NCBI GenBank assembly: GCA_947491305.1
Contig: CANLIL010000019.1
Location: forward strand, 1-43,275
Direction: 5' to 3'
Source: Flavobacteriales bacterium
GTDB taxonomy: Bacteria; Bacteroidota; Bacteroidia; Flavobacteriales_D; Crocinitomicaceae
DNA: 43,275 nucleotides
The notes beneath the pieces are model-generated. The model searched no databases. It had not been told where the DNA came from and saw only the letters and a program-made list of their open reading frames with translations. The first letter of the stretch is position 1, and the number at the start of each line of letters is the position of its first letter. Position numbers and translations under genes: made by a program. This document shows positions 1 to 6,627 of the stretch, one piece after another.

Positions 1-198
1 AATCAATTAAAATCGAATCATTACTTAAGAGGCGTTGATTTTGAAAAAATACTCAATTTATCTTCAAAATGTGTACATGATCATCTGCAAAAATTAGTAG
101 AAGCTAAAGTCATCGAAAGAGCATTTGAACCTAATCAATACAGGTTGTTTATTTTAGAAGAAACGATAGCTGATTTTTCTTATTTTATTCAGGAATAG
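1..198 (+). CDS. winged-helix regulator, C-terminal part (5' end outside window)
   Basis: An open frame runs from the first base to a TAG at 196-198, giving the last 65 residues of a protein that begins outside the window. The piece reads ILNLSSKCVHDHLQKLVEAK followed by a short turn and YRLFILEE. This resembles the recognition helix and beta-wing of a winged helix-turn-helix domain (MarR/ArsR-like), in which a helix with a conserved Leu-x-x-Leu pattern leads into a beta hairpin. The end overlaps by 14 bases the 3' end of the convergent gene on the other strand. The family assignment is inference from pattern only; the target genes cannot be named. Confidence 0.5.
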   Translation, partial: NQLKSNHYLRGVDFEKILNLSSKCVHDHLQKLVEAKVIERAFEPNQYRLFILEETIADFSYFIQE

Positions 199-805
199 CC
201 TTAATTGTTGTTGTCATTGGTAAAAACTCCTCTAGAAACTCCTCAACGCGATGATCCTTAAAGCTGTTAGAAAAATATAGGTGTTGGCATTTTGGAAAAC
301 TTTCAACAATGCGTGACAATTGCATTTTGTACCCTTTTTTAAATAATTCGATGGTGTCGTCAAGTATGAAAAGTTTCAGTTGACCAACATTAAAGCCATT
401 TTGAATGTATAATTCGTACAAGCGTTTTGCGTTTGCAATAATGATTTCAGTACCATCGAAAATATCATTGCGTTGTTGCAACATAATCCCTCTGTCGTGC
501 GCTAAGTCTACGGTTAAATCTAAGATGCGACAGATTGGCGTTAATTTTGCATGTAAATCATATGCGTCTTGGTCTGTTGCACAAACAACAATTGCACGTG
601 GTGAACCTTCTCCAGGTTCAGTAATTTTTTGCAATAAACTAACAAAAATAGCGGTTGTTTTACCACTGCTTTCAGCACCTTCTACTAAACAACTTTTACC
701 AGATTTTAATCCATCTAAAACAGCTAATTGAAAAGGGTTTAATTCAGTAATTCCTTTGTCTGGAAAGATTTCTTGTAATTCAGGGCGTAATTTTGCTAAA
801 CTCAT
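185..805 (-). CDS. single-domain, degenerate DEAD-box helicase-like protein
   Basis: This 206-residue protein matches only the first RecA-like domain of DEAD-box RNA helicases. It has a Q-motif-like NPFQ (Gln26), a Walker A-like AESSGKTT (residues 44-51), a motif II position reading LDDTIELF where LDEADxLF is expected (residues 148-155), and YFSNSF where a helicase has FSAT (residues 178-182). The second RecA domain is absent, and ordinary DEAD-box proteins exceed about 370 residues. The P-loop lysine remains, so nucleotide binding is possible, but the changed motif II argues against normal ATP-driven unwinding. The start ATG overlaps the stop of the MazG-like gene by 4 bases, so it is the last gene of the rsgA-dtd-mazG operon. 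A role in RNA or ribosome metabolism is inferred from that context. Confidence 0.75.
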   Translation of the reverse strand: MSLAKLRPELQEIFPDKGITELNPFQLAVLDGLKSGKSCLVEGAESSGKTTAIFVSLLQKITEPGEGSPRAIVVCATDQDAYDLHAKLTPICRILDLTVDLAHDRGIMLQQRNDIFDGTEIIIANAKRLYELYIQNGFNVGQLKLFILDDTIELFKKGYKMQLSRIVESFPKCQHLYFSNSFKDHRVEEFLEEFLPMTTTIKAIPE

Positions 806-1131
806 TCGTGTAATTTTTTATTTTCTTTGTGACGTGAATGATCACGCTTTGTTTTTTTAGATAAATTTTTCGCTAAAGCAGCTGTTAAGTCGATTCCTGT
901 TTGGTTGGCTAAACATATCAAAACAAAAAGAACATCGGCTAATTCATCGCCTAAGTCGTTGTTTTTATCGCTTTCTTTTTCACTTTGTTCGCCATATCGT
1001 CGCGCCATGATGCGTGCAACTTCACCCACTTCTTCCATTAAAATAGCGGTATTTGTTAATTCATTGAAATAACGAACACCGTATTCTTTGATCCAATTGT
1101 CAACAATTTTTTGCGCTTCTTCTAAAGTCAT
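802..1131 (-). CDS. MazG-like nucleotide pyrophosphohydrolase
   Basis: This 109-residue protein belongs to the all-alpha NTP pyrophosphohydrolase (MazG/RS21-C6/dCTPase-like) superfamily. These enzymes cleave (d)NTPs to monophosphates and pyrophosphate and clear non-standard nucleotides. The metal-binding signature is complete: EExxE at Glu33, Glu34 and Glu37, and ExxD at Glu63 and Asp66 (in DELADVLF). The size fits single-domain members rather than the 260-residue tandem MazG. The tail is lysine/histidine-rich. The gene lies 66 bases downstream of dtd and overlaps the DEAD-like gene by 4 bases, so the three are probably co-transcribed. Substrate preference cannot be read from the sequence. 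Confidence 0.88.
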   Translation of the reverse strand: MTLEEAQKIVDNWIKEYGVRYFNELTNTAILMEEVGEVARIMARRYGEQSEKESDKNNDLGDELADVLFVLICLANQTGIDLTAALAKNLSKKTKRDHSRHKENKKLHE

Positions 1132-1197
1132 GTACTCAGCTTTGCTTGTAAAATTAAGGATTTATTCGGATGGATGGTTGCATTCAAACCAGGATCT

Positions 1198-1650
1198 TTA
1201 TTCTTTGTTTTTTGAATCTAGAAGAATAGTAACAGGACCATCGTTTATAGACGCTATTTGCATATCTGCACCAAATTCTCCTGTCTCAATTTTTGTATCC
1301 GAAATGGCGGCTAATTTTTCGATAAAATAAGTGTAAAGCGGCAATGAATGGGCTGGTTTTGCAGATCGAATAAAACTGGGCCTGTTGCCTTTTTTTGTTG
1401 CTGCAAATAAAGTAAATTGACTAACGACCAAAAAGTTTCCACCAATTTCAGGAATGGAAAGATTCATTTTCCCTTCATGATCACTAAAAATGCGAAGTGA
1501 ATATATTTTCTGCGCTAACCAGTCAGCATCTTCTTGCGTATCGGCATCTTCAATTCCAACATACACTAGCAAGCCTTTTTCAATGGAGCCAACAATTTGA
1601 TGGTCAATCGTTACGGATGCAGCTAAAACACGCTGTAAAACAATACGCAT
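1198..1650 (-). CDS. dtd: D-aminoacyl-tRNA deacylase
   Basis: The protein hydrolyses D-amino acids (and glycine mis-charged on tRNA-Ala) from tRNA, in the cytoplasm. At 150 residues it has the usual length. It starts MRIVLQRV as the family does, and carries the two diagnostic motifs: SQFTLFA at residues 77-83 and NDGPVTI at 136-142, whose Gly-Pro is the chirality-selecting cross-subunit motif. It sits 8 bases after rsgA and leads into the MazG-like gene, so it belongs to a leftward operon devoted to translation and nucleotide quality control. No unusual feature was seen. Confidence 0.96.
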   Translation of the reverse strand: MRIVLQRVLAASVTIDHQIVGSIEKGLLVYVGIEDADTQEDADWLAQKIYSLRIFSDHEGKMNLSIPEIGGNFLVVSQFTLFAATKKGNRPSFIRSAKPAHSLPLYTYFIEKLAAISDTKIETGEFGADMQIASINDGPVTILLDSKNKE

Positions 1651-1658
1651 ACTAAAAA

Positions 1659-2615
1659 TTAAAGGGTGAAATTTTTCTTACTTCGATAGGTTTCATTTTC
1701 ATCTTCTGTCACCAATTGCACATATGAAAAATAGCGACTTTCAGAGATTTCTCCTTTTTCAACGGCATCTTTCACGGCGCATTTAGGTTCGTTTAAATGC
1801 TGGCAGTTGTGAAATTTGCAGGCTCCAATCAAGTTGCGCATTTCAGGGAAATAATGTGAAATCACTTCTTTGTCTAAATCGACGATTCCAAACGCTCTAA
1901 TTCCAGGAGTGTCGATGATGTATCCGCCAGATTGTAACTTGTGCATTTCTGCAAATGTAGTTGTATGCTGTCCTTGTGAATGGGCTTGAGAAATTTCTCC
2001 TGTTTGCAAATTTAAGTTGGAATCTAACGCATTCACTAAAGTGCTTTTTCCAACGCCACTGTGGCCAGAAATCATTACTTGTTTATCGTTTATTTCCGAA
2101 CGTAAAAAATCAATGTTTTCTTTTTGAGAAGCGGAGATTTTAAAGCAAGGATAGCCAATCGATTCATACAAGTCAATTAATGCATCTATGTAAAATAAAT
2201 CGTCTTCGTTGTATTGATCTATTTTGTTGAATAACAAAGTTGTAGGGATTCGAAACGACTCTGCTGCAACTAAAAAGCGATCGATAAATGCTAAATGAGT
2301 AACAGGAGAATGGATTGTAACTAACAAGTAAGCGCGGTCAATATTCGCAGCTAAAATCTGCATTTGCTTGCTTAAATTGGTTGATTTTCGGACGATGTAG
2401 TTGCGTCTATTTTGAAAATCTAAAATCACCCGATTTCCTTCTTCGTCTAATTTTTTATCCAAGTCAACAATGTCGCCCACTGCAATTGGATTCGTTGTTT
2501 TTAATCCGTCTAAGCGAATTTTTCCACGTATACGGCAATTCACGATGGAATGATCTTCCAACTCAACGATGTACCATTTTCCAGTAGATTTTAAAACAAC
2601 TCCTTTATTAGACAT
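1659..2615 (-). CDS. rsgA: ribosome small subunit-dependent GTPase RsgA
   Basis: RsgA (YjeQ) is a circularly permuted GTPase that checks late maturation of the 30S subunit. The 318-residue protein shows an N-terminal OB-fold, a GTPase domain with G4 NKID before the P-loop GHSGVGKS (residues 184-191), G3 DTPG, and a C-terminal zinc knuckle with Cys266, Cys271, His273 and Cys279. The frame is open further upstream to 2750, but the extra 45 residues do not resemble the family and would overlap gldA. The ATG at 2615 begins MSNKGVVLKS, as expected for the OB-fold. A perfect TAnnTTTG box ends 5 bases before this ATG, so the mRNA may be leaderless. It is the first gene of the operon with dtd, mazG-like and the DEAD-like gene. 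Confidence 0.95.
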   Translation of the reverse strand: MSNKGVVLKSTGKWYIVELEDHSIVNCRIRGKIRLDGLKTTNPIAVGDIVDLDKKLDEEGNRVILDFQNRRNYIVRKSTNLSKQMQILAANIDRAYLLVTIHSPVTHLAFIDRFLVAAESFRIPTTLLFNKIDQYNEDDLFYIDALIDLYESIGYPCFKISASQKENIDFLRSEINDKQVMISGHSGVGKSTLVNALDSNLNLQTGEISQAHSQGQHTTTFAEMHKLQSGGYIIDTPGIRAFGIVDLDKEVISHYFPEMRNLIGACKFHNCQHLNEPKCAVKDAVEKGEISESRYFSYVQLVTEDENETYRSKKNFTL

Positions 2616-2620
2616 GTTGA

Positions 2621-2628
2621 CAAAGATA
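2621..2628 (-). promoter_or_regulatory. rsgA promoter -7 box
   Basis: Read on the minus strand, the box is TATCTTTG, a perfect match to the Bacteroidota -7 consensus TAnnTTTG. A TTG lies about 22 bases upstream, within the accepted -33 spacing of 17-23. Only 5 bases separate the box from the rsgA ATG, so transcription should begin at or next to the start codon. Confidence 0.65.
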
Positions 2629-2722
2629 GTAGAAATTAAATTGCGTTGTTCAATGGATTCTAGAAATGTCGTTTTCTTGAAATCTCTCCTAAAAGAACAT
2701 GAAAAAAAATAGAATAATTCTG

Positions 2723-2730
2723 TATCTTCG
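2723..2730 (+). promoter_or_regulatory. possible gldA-tyrS promoter -7 box
   Basis: TATCTTCG matches TAnnTTTG at all fixed positions but one, and ends 18 bases before the gldA ATG. No clear TTG was found at -33, so this is a weaker prediction than the divergent rsgA promoter in the same 133-base gap. Confidence 0.4.
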
Positions 2731-2748
2731 CAATTCAATTCTGAAAAC

Positions 2749-3648
2749 ATGTCTATCGAGGTAAAAAATCTTTTTAAATATTACGGCGAGCAAGCTGCGG
2801 TGAGAGATATTTCATTTTCTGTTGCAAAAGGAGAAATAGTTGGTTTTTTAGGACCAAATGGTGCTGGGAAATCCACAACAATGAAAATCATTACTGGATT
2901 TATTCCTTCTTCAGCAGGAGAAGTTACTGTTTGTGGCATGCCTGTAGATGTTGATTCTTTAAACACCCGAAAAATGATTGGGTATTTACCTGAAAACAAT
3001 CCACTTTATTTAGACATGTACGTGAAAGAATATTTGGAGTTTGTTGGGAAAACGTACAAGATAAAAAACTTGAAGGCACGCGTTGAAGAAATGATTCTAG
3101 CGGTAGGTTTGGAAGTCGAACAAGCAAAAAAAATTGGCGCACTTTCAAAAGGTTACCGTCAACGTGTTGGTTTAGCAGCTGCAATTATTCACGATCCTGA
3201 AGTGTTGATTTTAGATGAGCCAACTTCTGGTTTAGATCCGAATCAATTGGTAGAAATACGTGAATTAATTAGGAAAATCGGAAAGTCGAAAACGGTAATG
3301 CTTTCCACACATATCATGCAAGAAGTTGAAGCGATTTGTGATAGAGTTGTCATAATCAACAAAGGACAAATTGTAGCAGACAATACAGCCGCAGAATTGC
3401 AATTAGACACGGTTCATCAAACGGTTTATGTTGAATTTGATGGTGAAGTTTCAAAATCATTGATTGCTAAAATTGATGGAGTTGACAAATTAGAACAAGT
3501 TCAACAAGGATGGTTGTTGGAAGCAACAGCAGCGCATGACTTAAGAAGAATTGTGGCACAATTTGCACAACAACATAACTTACTAATTTTAACATTGAAA
3601 TTAGAAGAAAAAACATTAGAAGAAGTATTTAAAGAATTAACAAAATAA
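2749..3648 (+). CDS. gldA: gliding motility-associated ABC transporter ATPase GldA
   Basis: A 299-residue ABC ATPase with Walker [10 protein letters not shown] (35-43), signature LSKGYRQRV (132-140; KGYRQ replaces the canonical SGGQ) and Walker [13 protein letters not shown] (from Leu153). Length and the SKGYRQR signature fit the GldA group, which with GldF and GldG forms an ABC exporter linked to Bacteroidota gliding. No gldF or gldG is present here, which is common because gldA is often unlinked. It is followed after a single base by tyrS, so the two are probably co-transcribed. A related ABC-2 type exporter ATPase of other function is the main alternative. Confidence 0.85.
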   Translation: MSIEVKNLFKYYGEQAAVRDISFSVAKGEIVGFLGPNGAGKSTTMKIITGFIPSSAGEVTVCGMPVDVDSLNTRKMIGYLPENNPLYLDMYVKEYLEFVGKTYKIKNLKARVEEMILAVGLEVEQAKKIGALSKGYRQRVGLAAAIIHDPEVLILDEPTSGLDPNQLVEIRELIRKIGKSKTVMLSTHIMQEVEAICDRVVIINKGQIVADNTAAELQLDTVHQTVYVEFDGEVSKSLIAKIDGVDKLEQVQQGWLLEATAAHDLRRIVAQFAQQHNLLILTLKLEEKTLEEVFKELTK

Positions 3649-3649
3649 G

Positions 3650-4930
3650 ATGCCAACAAATTTCATTCAAGAATTGACGTGGAGAGGAATGATTCACGAT
3701 ATGATGCCAGGAACAGAAGAGGCATTGAACAAGCAAGTTTCTAGCGGTTATATTGGTTTTGATCCAACGGCAGATTCATTGCATGTTGGTCATTTGGTTC
3801 AAATCATGACCTTGGTTCACTTTCAACGTGCAGGCCACAAGCCTTACGCTTTGGTTGGTGGAGCAACAGGAATGGTGGGAGATCCTTCAGGTAAATCTAA
3901 AGAAAGAAATTTATTAGACGCAGAAACATTGAATCACAATGTGGCATGTGTGAAAGCTCAATTGGAAAAGTTCTTGGATTTTTCTTCGTCTGCCAATGGT
4001 GCAGAAATGGTCAATAATTACGATTGGTTCAAAGATTTTAACTTTTTAGATTTCATTCGCGACATCGGGAAACATATCTCGATTAATTATATGTTGTCCA
4101 AAGATTCTGTGAAATCGCGTTTGGAAACAGGGTTGTCGTTTACTGAGTTTACCTACCAATTGGTGCAAGGATACGATTTTTACTATTTGAATAAAAACCA
4201 CAATTGCATCATTCAATTGGGTGGTTCAGACCAATGGGGAAACATCGTAACGGGAACAGAATTGATTCGTAGAAAATCAGGTAACGAAGCATATGCCGTA
4301 ACAACTCCATTGATTAAAAAAGCTGATGGAACTAAATTCGGAAAAACAGAAGGAGGAAGTGTTTGGCTCGATCCTGAAAAAACATCGGCTTATGAATTTT
4401 ACCAGTTTTGGCTCAATTCAAGTGATTTAGACGCCGTAAATTACATTCGTATTTTTACATTGAAGTCTAAAGAAGAAATTGAAGCTATCGAAAAAGAACA
4501 CAACGAAGCGCCGCATTTAAGAGTTTTGCAAAAAGCAATTGCGGACGATATTACGGTCCGTGTTCATGGTGAACAAGCGCTTGAAACTGCCATTGCAGCG
4601 TCTCAAATTTTGTTTGGAAAATCTACTTCAGATGATTTGAAAAAATTAAGCGAAAAAGACTTTTTTGCTATTTTCAATGGAGTACCTCAAGCAACTGTTT
4701 CACGAGCTGATTTCAATGAAGGCTTAACAATTGTGGATGCGTTGGCTGCTAAAACAGGTTTTTTAGGATCTAATGGTGAAGCAAAAAGAGAATTAAAAGC
4801 GAATGCGGTTGCTGTCAACAAAGAGAAAGTGGACGAACAATTTGTGTTCAATGCTTCACACTTGATCAATGATAAATATGCGTTGATCGGAAAAGGAAAG
4901 AAAAATAATTACATCTTAATCATAGATTGA
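3650..4930 (+). CDS. tyrS: tyrosyl-tRNA synthetase
   Basis: A class I aminoacyl-tRNA synthetase that charges tRNA-Tyr, cytoplasmic. The 426 residues match the bacterial TyrS length. The HIGH motif is HVGH at residues 45-48, the KMSKS loop is KFGKT at 229-233 (as in many bacterial TyrS), and the tyrosine-binding stretch [13 protein letters not shown] is present. The C-terminus has the S4-like RNA-binding domain with [12 protein letters not shown] and [10 protein letters not shown]. The gene begins one base after gldA, and its stop abuts directly the stop of the convergent thioesterase gene. Confidence 0.97.
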   Translation: MPTNFIQELTWRGMIHDMMPGTEEALNKQVSSGYIGFDPTADSLHVGHLVQIMTLVHFQRAGHKPYALVGGATGMVGDPSGKSKERNLLDAETLNHNVACVKAQLEKFLDFSSSANGAEMVNNYDWFKDFNFLDFIRDIGKHISINYMLSKDSVKSRLETGLSFTEFTYQLVQGYDFYYLNKNHNCIIQLGGSDQWGNIVTGTELIRRKSGNEAYAVTTPLIKKADGTKFGKTEGGSVWLDPEKTSAYEFYQFWLNSSDLDAVNYIRIFTLKSKEEIEAIEKEHNEAPHLRVLQKAIADDITVRVHGEQALETAIAASQILFGKSTSDDLKKLSEKDFFAIFNGVPQATVSRADFNEGLTIVDALAAKTGFLGSNGEAKRELKANAVAVNKEKVDEQFVFNASHLINDKYALIGKGKKNNYILIID

Positions 4931-5338
4931 TTACCAGATTTTTGATGAAATTAAAACGGTTCCTTTGAAAAAGGCTACAGGTTCTTGGTGTTGATTGGTT
5001 ACAGTGACTTCATAAAGTCCTGATTTGAAAGTTTTATTGAGTTCTTTAACGGTTGCAGTTAAACGATCGTTTTCCAACACTTTTTTCACATGAGAAATAC
5101 TCGTTTCAATACTTACAGATTGAAACCCATAACTATTAGCAGCAAAGGCCAATGCGGAATCTGCTAAAGAATAACAAATTCCGCCATGAGCTATGTGAAA
5201 ACCATTCAATAATTCTTTTGACACCGTCATTGATAATTGACAACTTCCTTCTGAAATTTGAAGGACTTCGATGCCTAAAAGTTGACTAAAAGCGTCTTTC
5301 TCAAGCATGAGTTGAACAATTTCAAGCGGCGTTTTCAT
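4931..5338 (-). CDS. paaI: PaaI-type hotdog-fold acyl-CoA thioesterase
   Basis: This 135-residue hotdog-fold protein carries the PaaI signature NGFHIAHGGICYSLADSA, in which Asn, the HGG turn and the following Asp form the thioesterase active site. PaaI enzymes hydrolyse (hydroxy)phenylacetyl-CoA and related thioesters and often relieve CoA trapping. No phenylacetate catabolic genes lie nearby, so the true substrate is open and a housekeeping thioesterase role is equally likely. Its ATG overlaps the stop of the upstream acidic protein gene (TAATG), which implies translational coupling. The symbol denotes the family, not a proven pathway. Confidence 0.85.
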   Translation of the reverse strand: MKTPLEIVQLMLEKDAFSQLLGIEVLQISEGSCQLSMTVSKELLNGFHIAHGGICYSLADSALAFAANSYGFQSVSIETSISHVKKVLENDRLTATVKELNKTFKSGLYEVTVTNQHQEPVAFFKGTVLISSKIW

Positions 5339-5817
5339 TAGGCTGCTATTGCACGATTCATTAACGTAATAATAGCAATCGTTACAATGAACAATTGAGT
5401 CGCTGTTTCGTCGTCAAGTGAAGAACCATCTTCATCTTCTGTTGAAATTTCCATCGCCATAAATTGAGACAATTCAGGTTGATCGCAAAAATCTTCGAGT
5501 ACATCTTCTTCGTCATTCTCAAAATAGGCATCCAACATTTGAAAATAAGGTTCTTCAAACGCATCGATATCAGCTTCTGTAATTTCATTTAAAAGCACAC
5601 CTTCTTGCGCGTAACATTCAGAAATTAAACAATAGTAATAAATCAATAATCCTTCTAATTGTTCGTTTTCGTATTCAATTGCAGCAGACATTACATACGA
5701 TAATAAGGTTTGCTGAGCTAAAGAATATGTTTCAGACAATTTTTCTAATCCGTCATCGTCTAAATTATCTACTTTTTTGATCGCGTTTTCAATACTTGCG
5801 AAGCTTACATGTTTCAT
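5338..5817 (-). CDS. unknown acidic protein coupled to PaaI thioesterase
   Basis: I do not recognise this 159-residue protein. It is strongly acidic, with a DLDD/EDDE-rich run around residues 85-135, including FENDEEDVLEDFCDQ and STEDEDGSSLDDETA. It ends in a short hydrophobic stretch, FIVTIAIITLMNRAIAA, which may be a buried helix or a tail anchor. There is no signal peptide. The gene is the first of a two-gene unit, with a one-base stop/start overlap (TAATG) to the thioesterase gene, so the two are expected to be made together. The reading frame has coding-like composition and a clean start after a 126-base gap. No function is proposed. Confidence 0.75.
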   Translation of the reverse strand: MKHVSFASIENAIKKVDNLDDDGLEKLSETYSLAQQTLLSYVMSAAIEYENEQLEGLLIYYYCLISECYAQEGVLLNEITEADIDAFEEPYFQMLDAYFENDEEDVLEDFCDQPELSQFMAMEISTEDEDGSSLDDETATQLFIVTIAIITLMNRAIAA

Positions 5818-5924
5818 GTGTTCTAATTTTTTTTGTAAAAATACTGCATTTTATTAGAATAAAGAAATTCGGATTGGAATAGAATTTTGGGTAGATTCAA
5901 CTGCTAACTTCTTTTTATTTTTAG

Positions 5925-5932
5925 TAGTTTTG
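5925..5932 (+). promoter_or_regulatory. probable -7 box for DUF2461-peptidase unit
   Basis: TAGTTTTG is a full match to TAnnTTTG and ends 11 bases before the ATG at 5944. I did not find a TTG at the usual -33 distance. Confidence 0.45.
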
Positions 5933-5943
5933 AAAGAAAAACG

Positions 5944-6618
5944 ATGGCGCATTTTAAAGCTGATTTTTTGCAGTTTTTTATTGATTTAGCAGCAAATAAT
6001 CACAAAGATTGGTTTGATGAAAACCGTAAACGGTACGAAAGCACAATTAAAAATCCTTTTAAAACTTTTGTGCAACTCATTATTGATGAAATTGCTTTAC
6101 TCGACCCCAATTTCAAAGGTGTTGAGGCGAAAGATTGCATTTTTAGAATCAATCGTGACATTCGTTTTTCAAAAGATAAAACGCCTTATAAATTGAGTGT
6201 TTCTGCTGTTGTTGCTCCTGAAGGTAAAAAATCGAAAGCGATTAATGGGATTTATTTTGAATTTGGTCCTGAACACGTTCGCGTGTATGGAGGAATCTAT
6301 GAAATTGATAAAGAAGACTTACTTTCTGTCAGAGAAGGAATTGCTGCCAATATGAAAGCATTCAAACAATTGTACGATTCTTCAGATTTTAAATCAACTT
6401 TTGGAGAGATTAGAGGAGAGAAAAACAAAGTCATTCCAAAAGATTTGAGTGAAGCGTCGAAAATTGAACCACTGATTTTTAACAAACAATTTTACTTTTT
6501 TGCAGAATTCGAACCTGAAATCATCTTACGTGAAAACCTTTCAGAAATATTGATCGATTGTTACAAAAAAGGAAGGCCAATTGAACAGTTTTTAACTAAA
6601 TTTATCGCACAAAAATAA
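5944..6618 (+). CDS. DUF2461 domain-containing protein
   Basis: A 224-residue protein of the DUF2461 (TIGR02453) family. Recognisable blocks are the N-terminal NHKDWFDENRKRYE, RINRDIRFSKDKTPYK near residues 68-83, and YFEFGPEHVRVYGGIYE in the middle. The function of the family is not established. It has no signal peptide and is probably cytoplasmic. The following S9 peptidase gene starts 9 bases downstream, so they likely share a transcript, although a functional link is not obvious. Confidence 0.88.
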   Translation: MAHFKADFLQFFIDLAANNHKDWFDENRKRYESTIKNPFKTFVQLIIDEIALLDPNFKGVEAKDCIFRINRDIRFSKDKTPYKLSVSAVVAPEGKKSKAINGIYFEFGPEHVRVYGGIYEIDKEDLLSVREGIAANMKAFKQLYDSSDFKSTFGEIRGEKNKVIPKDLSEASKIEPLIFNKQFYFFAEFEPEIILRENLSEILIDCYKKGRPIEQFLTKFIAQK

Positions 6619-6627
6619 ATACAAACC

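Noticed and set aside
405-731. Open frame on the plus strand opposite the DEAD-like gene
   Set aside because: It lies wholly within the gene on the other strand and has no protein-like pattern.
2616-2750. 45-residue upstream extension of rsgA
   Set aside because: It overlaps the gldA start, has no family similarity and is replaced by a perfect -7 box and an ATG at 2615.
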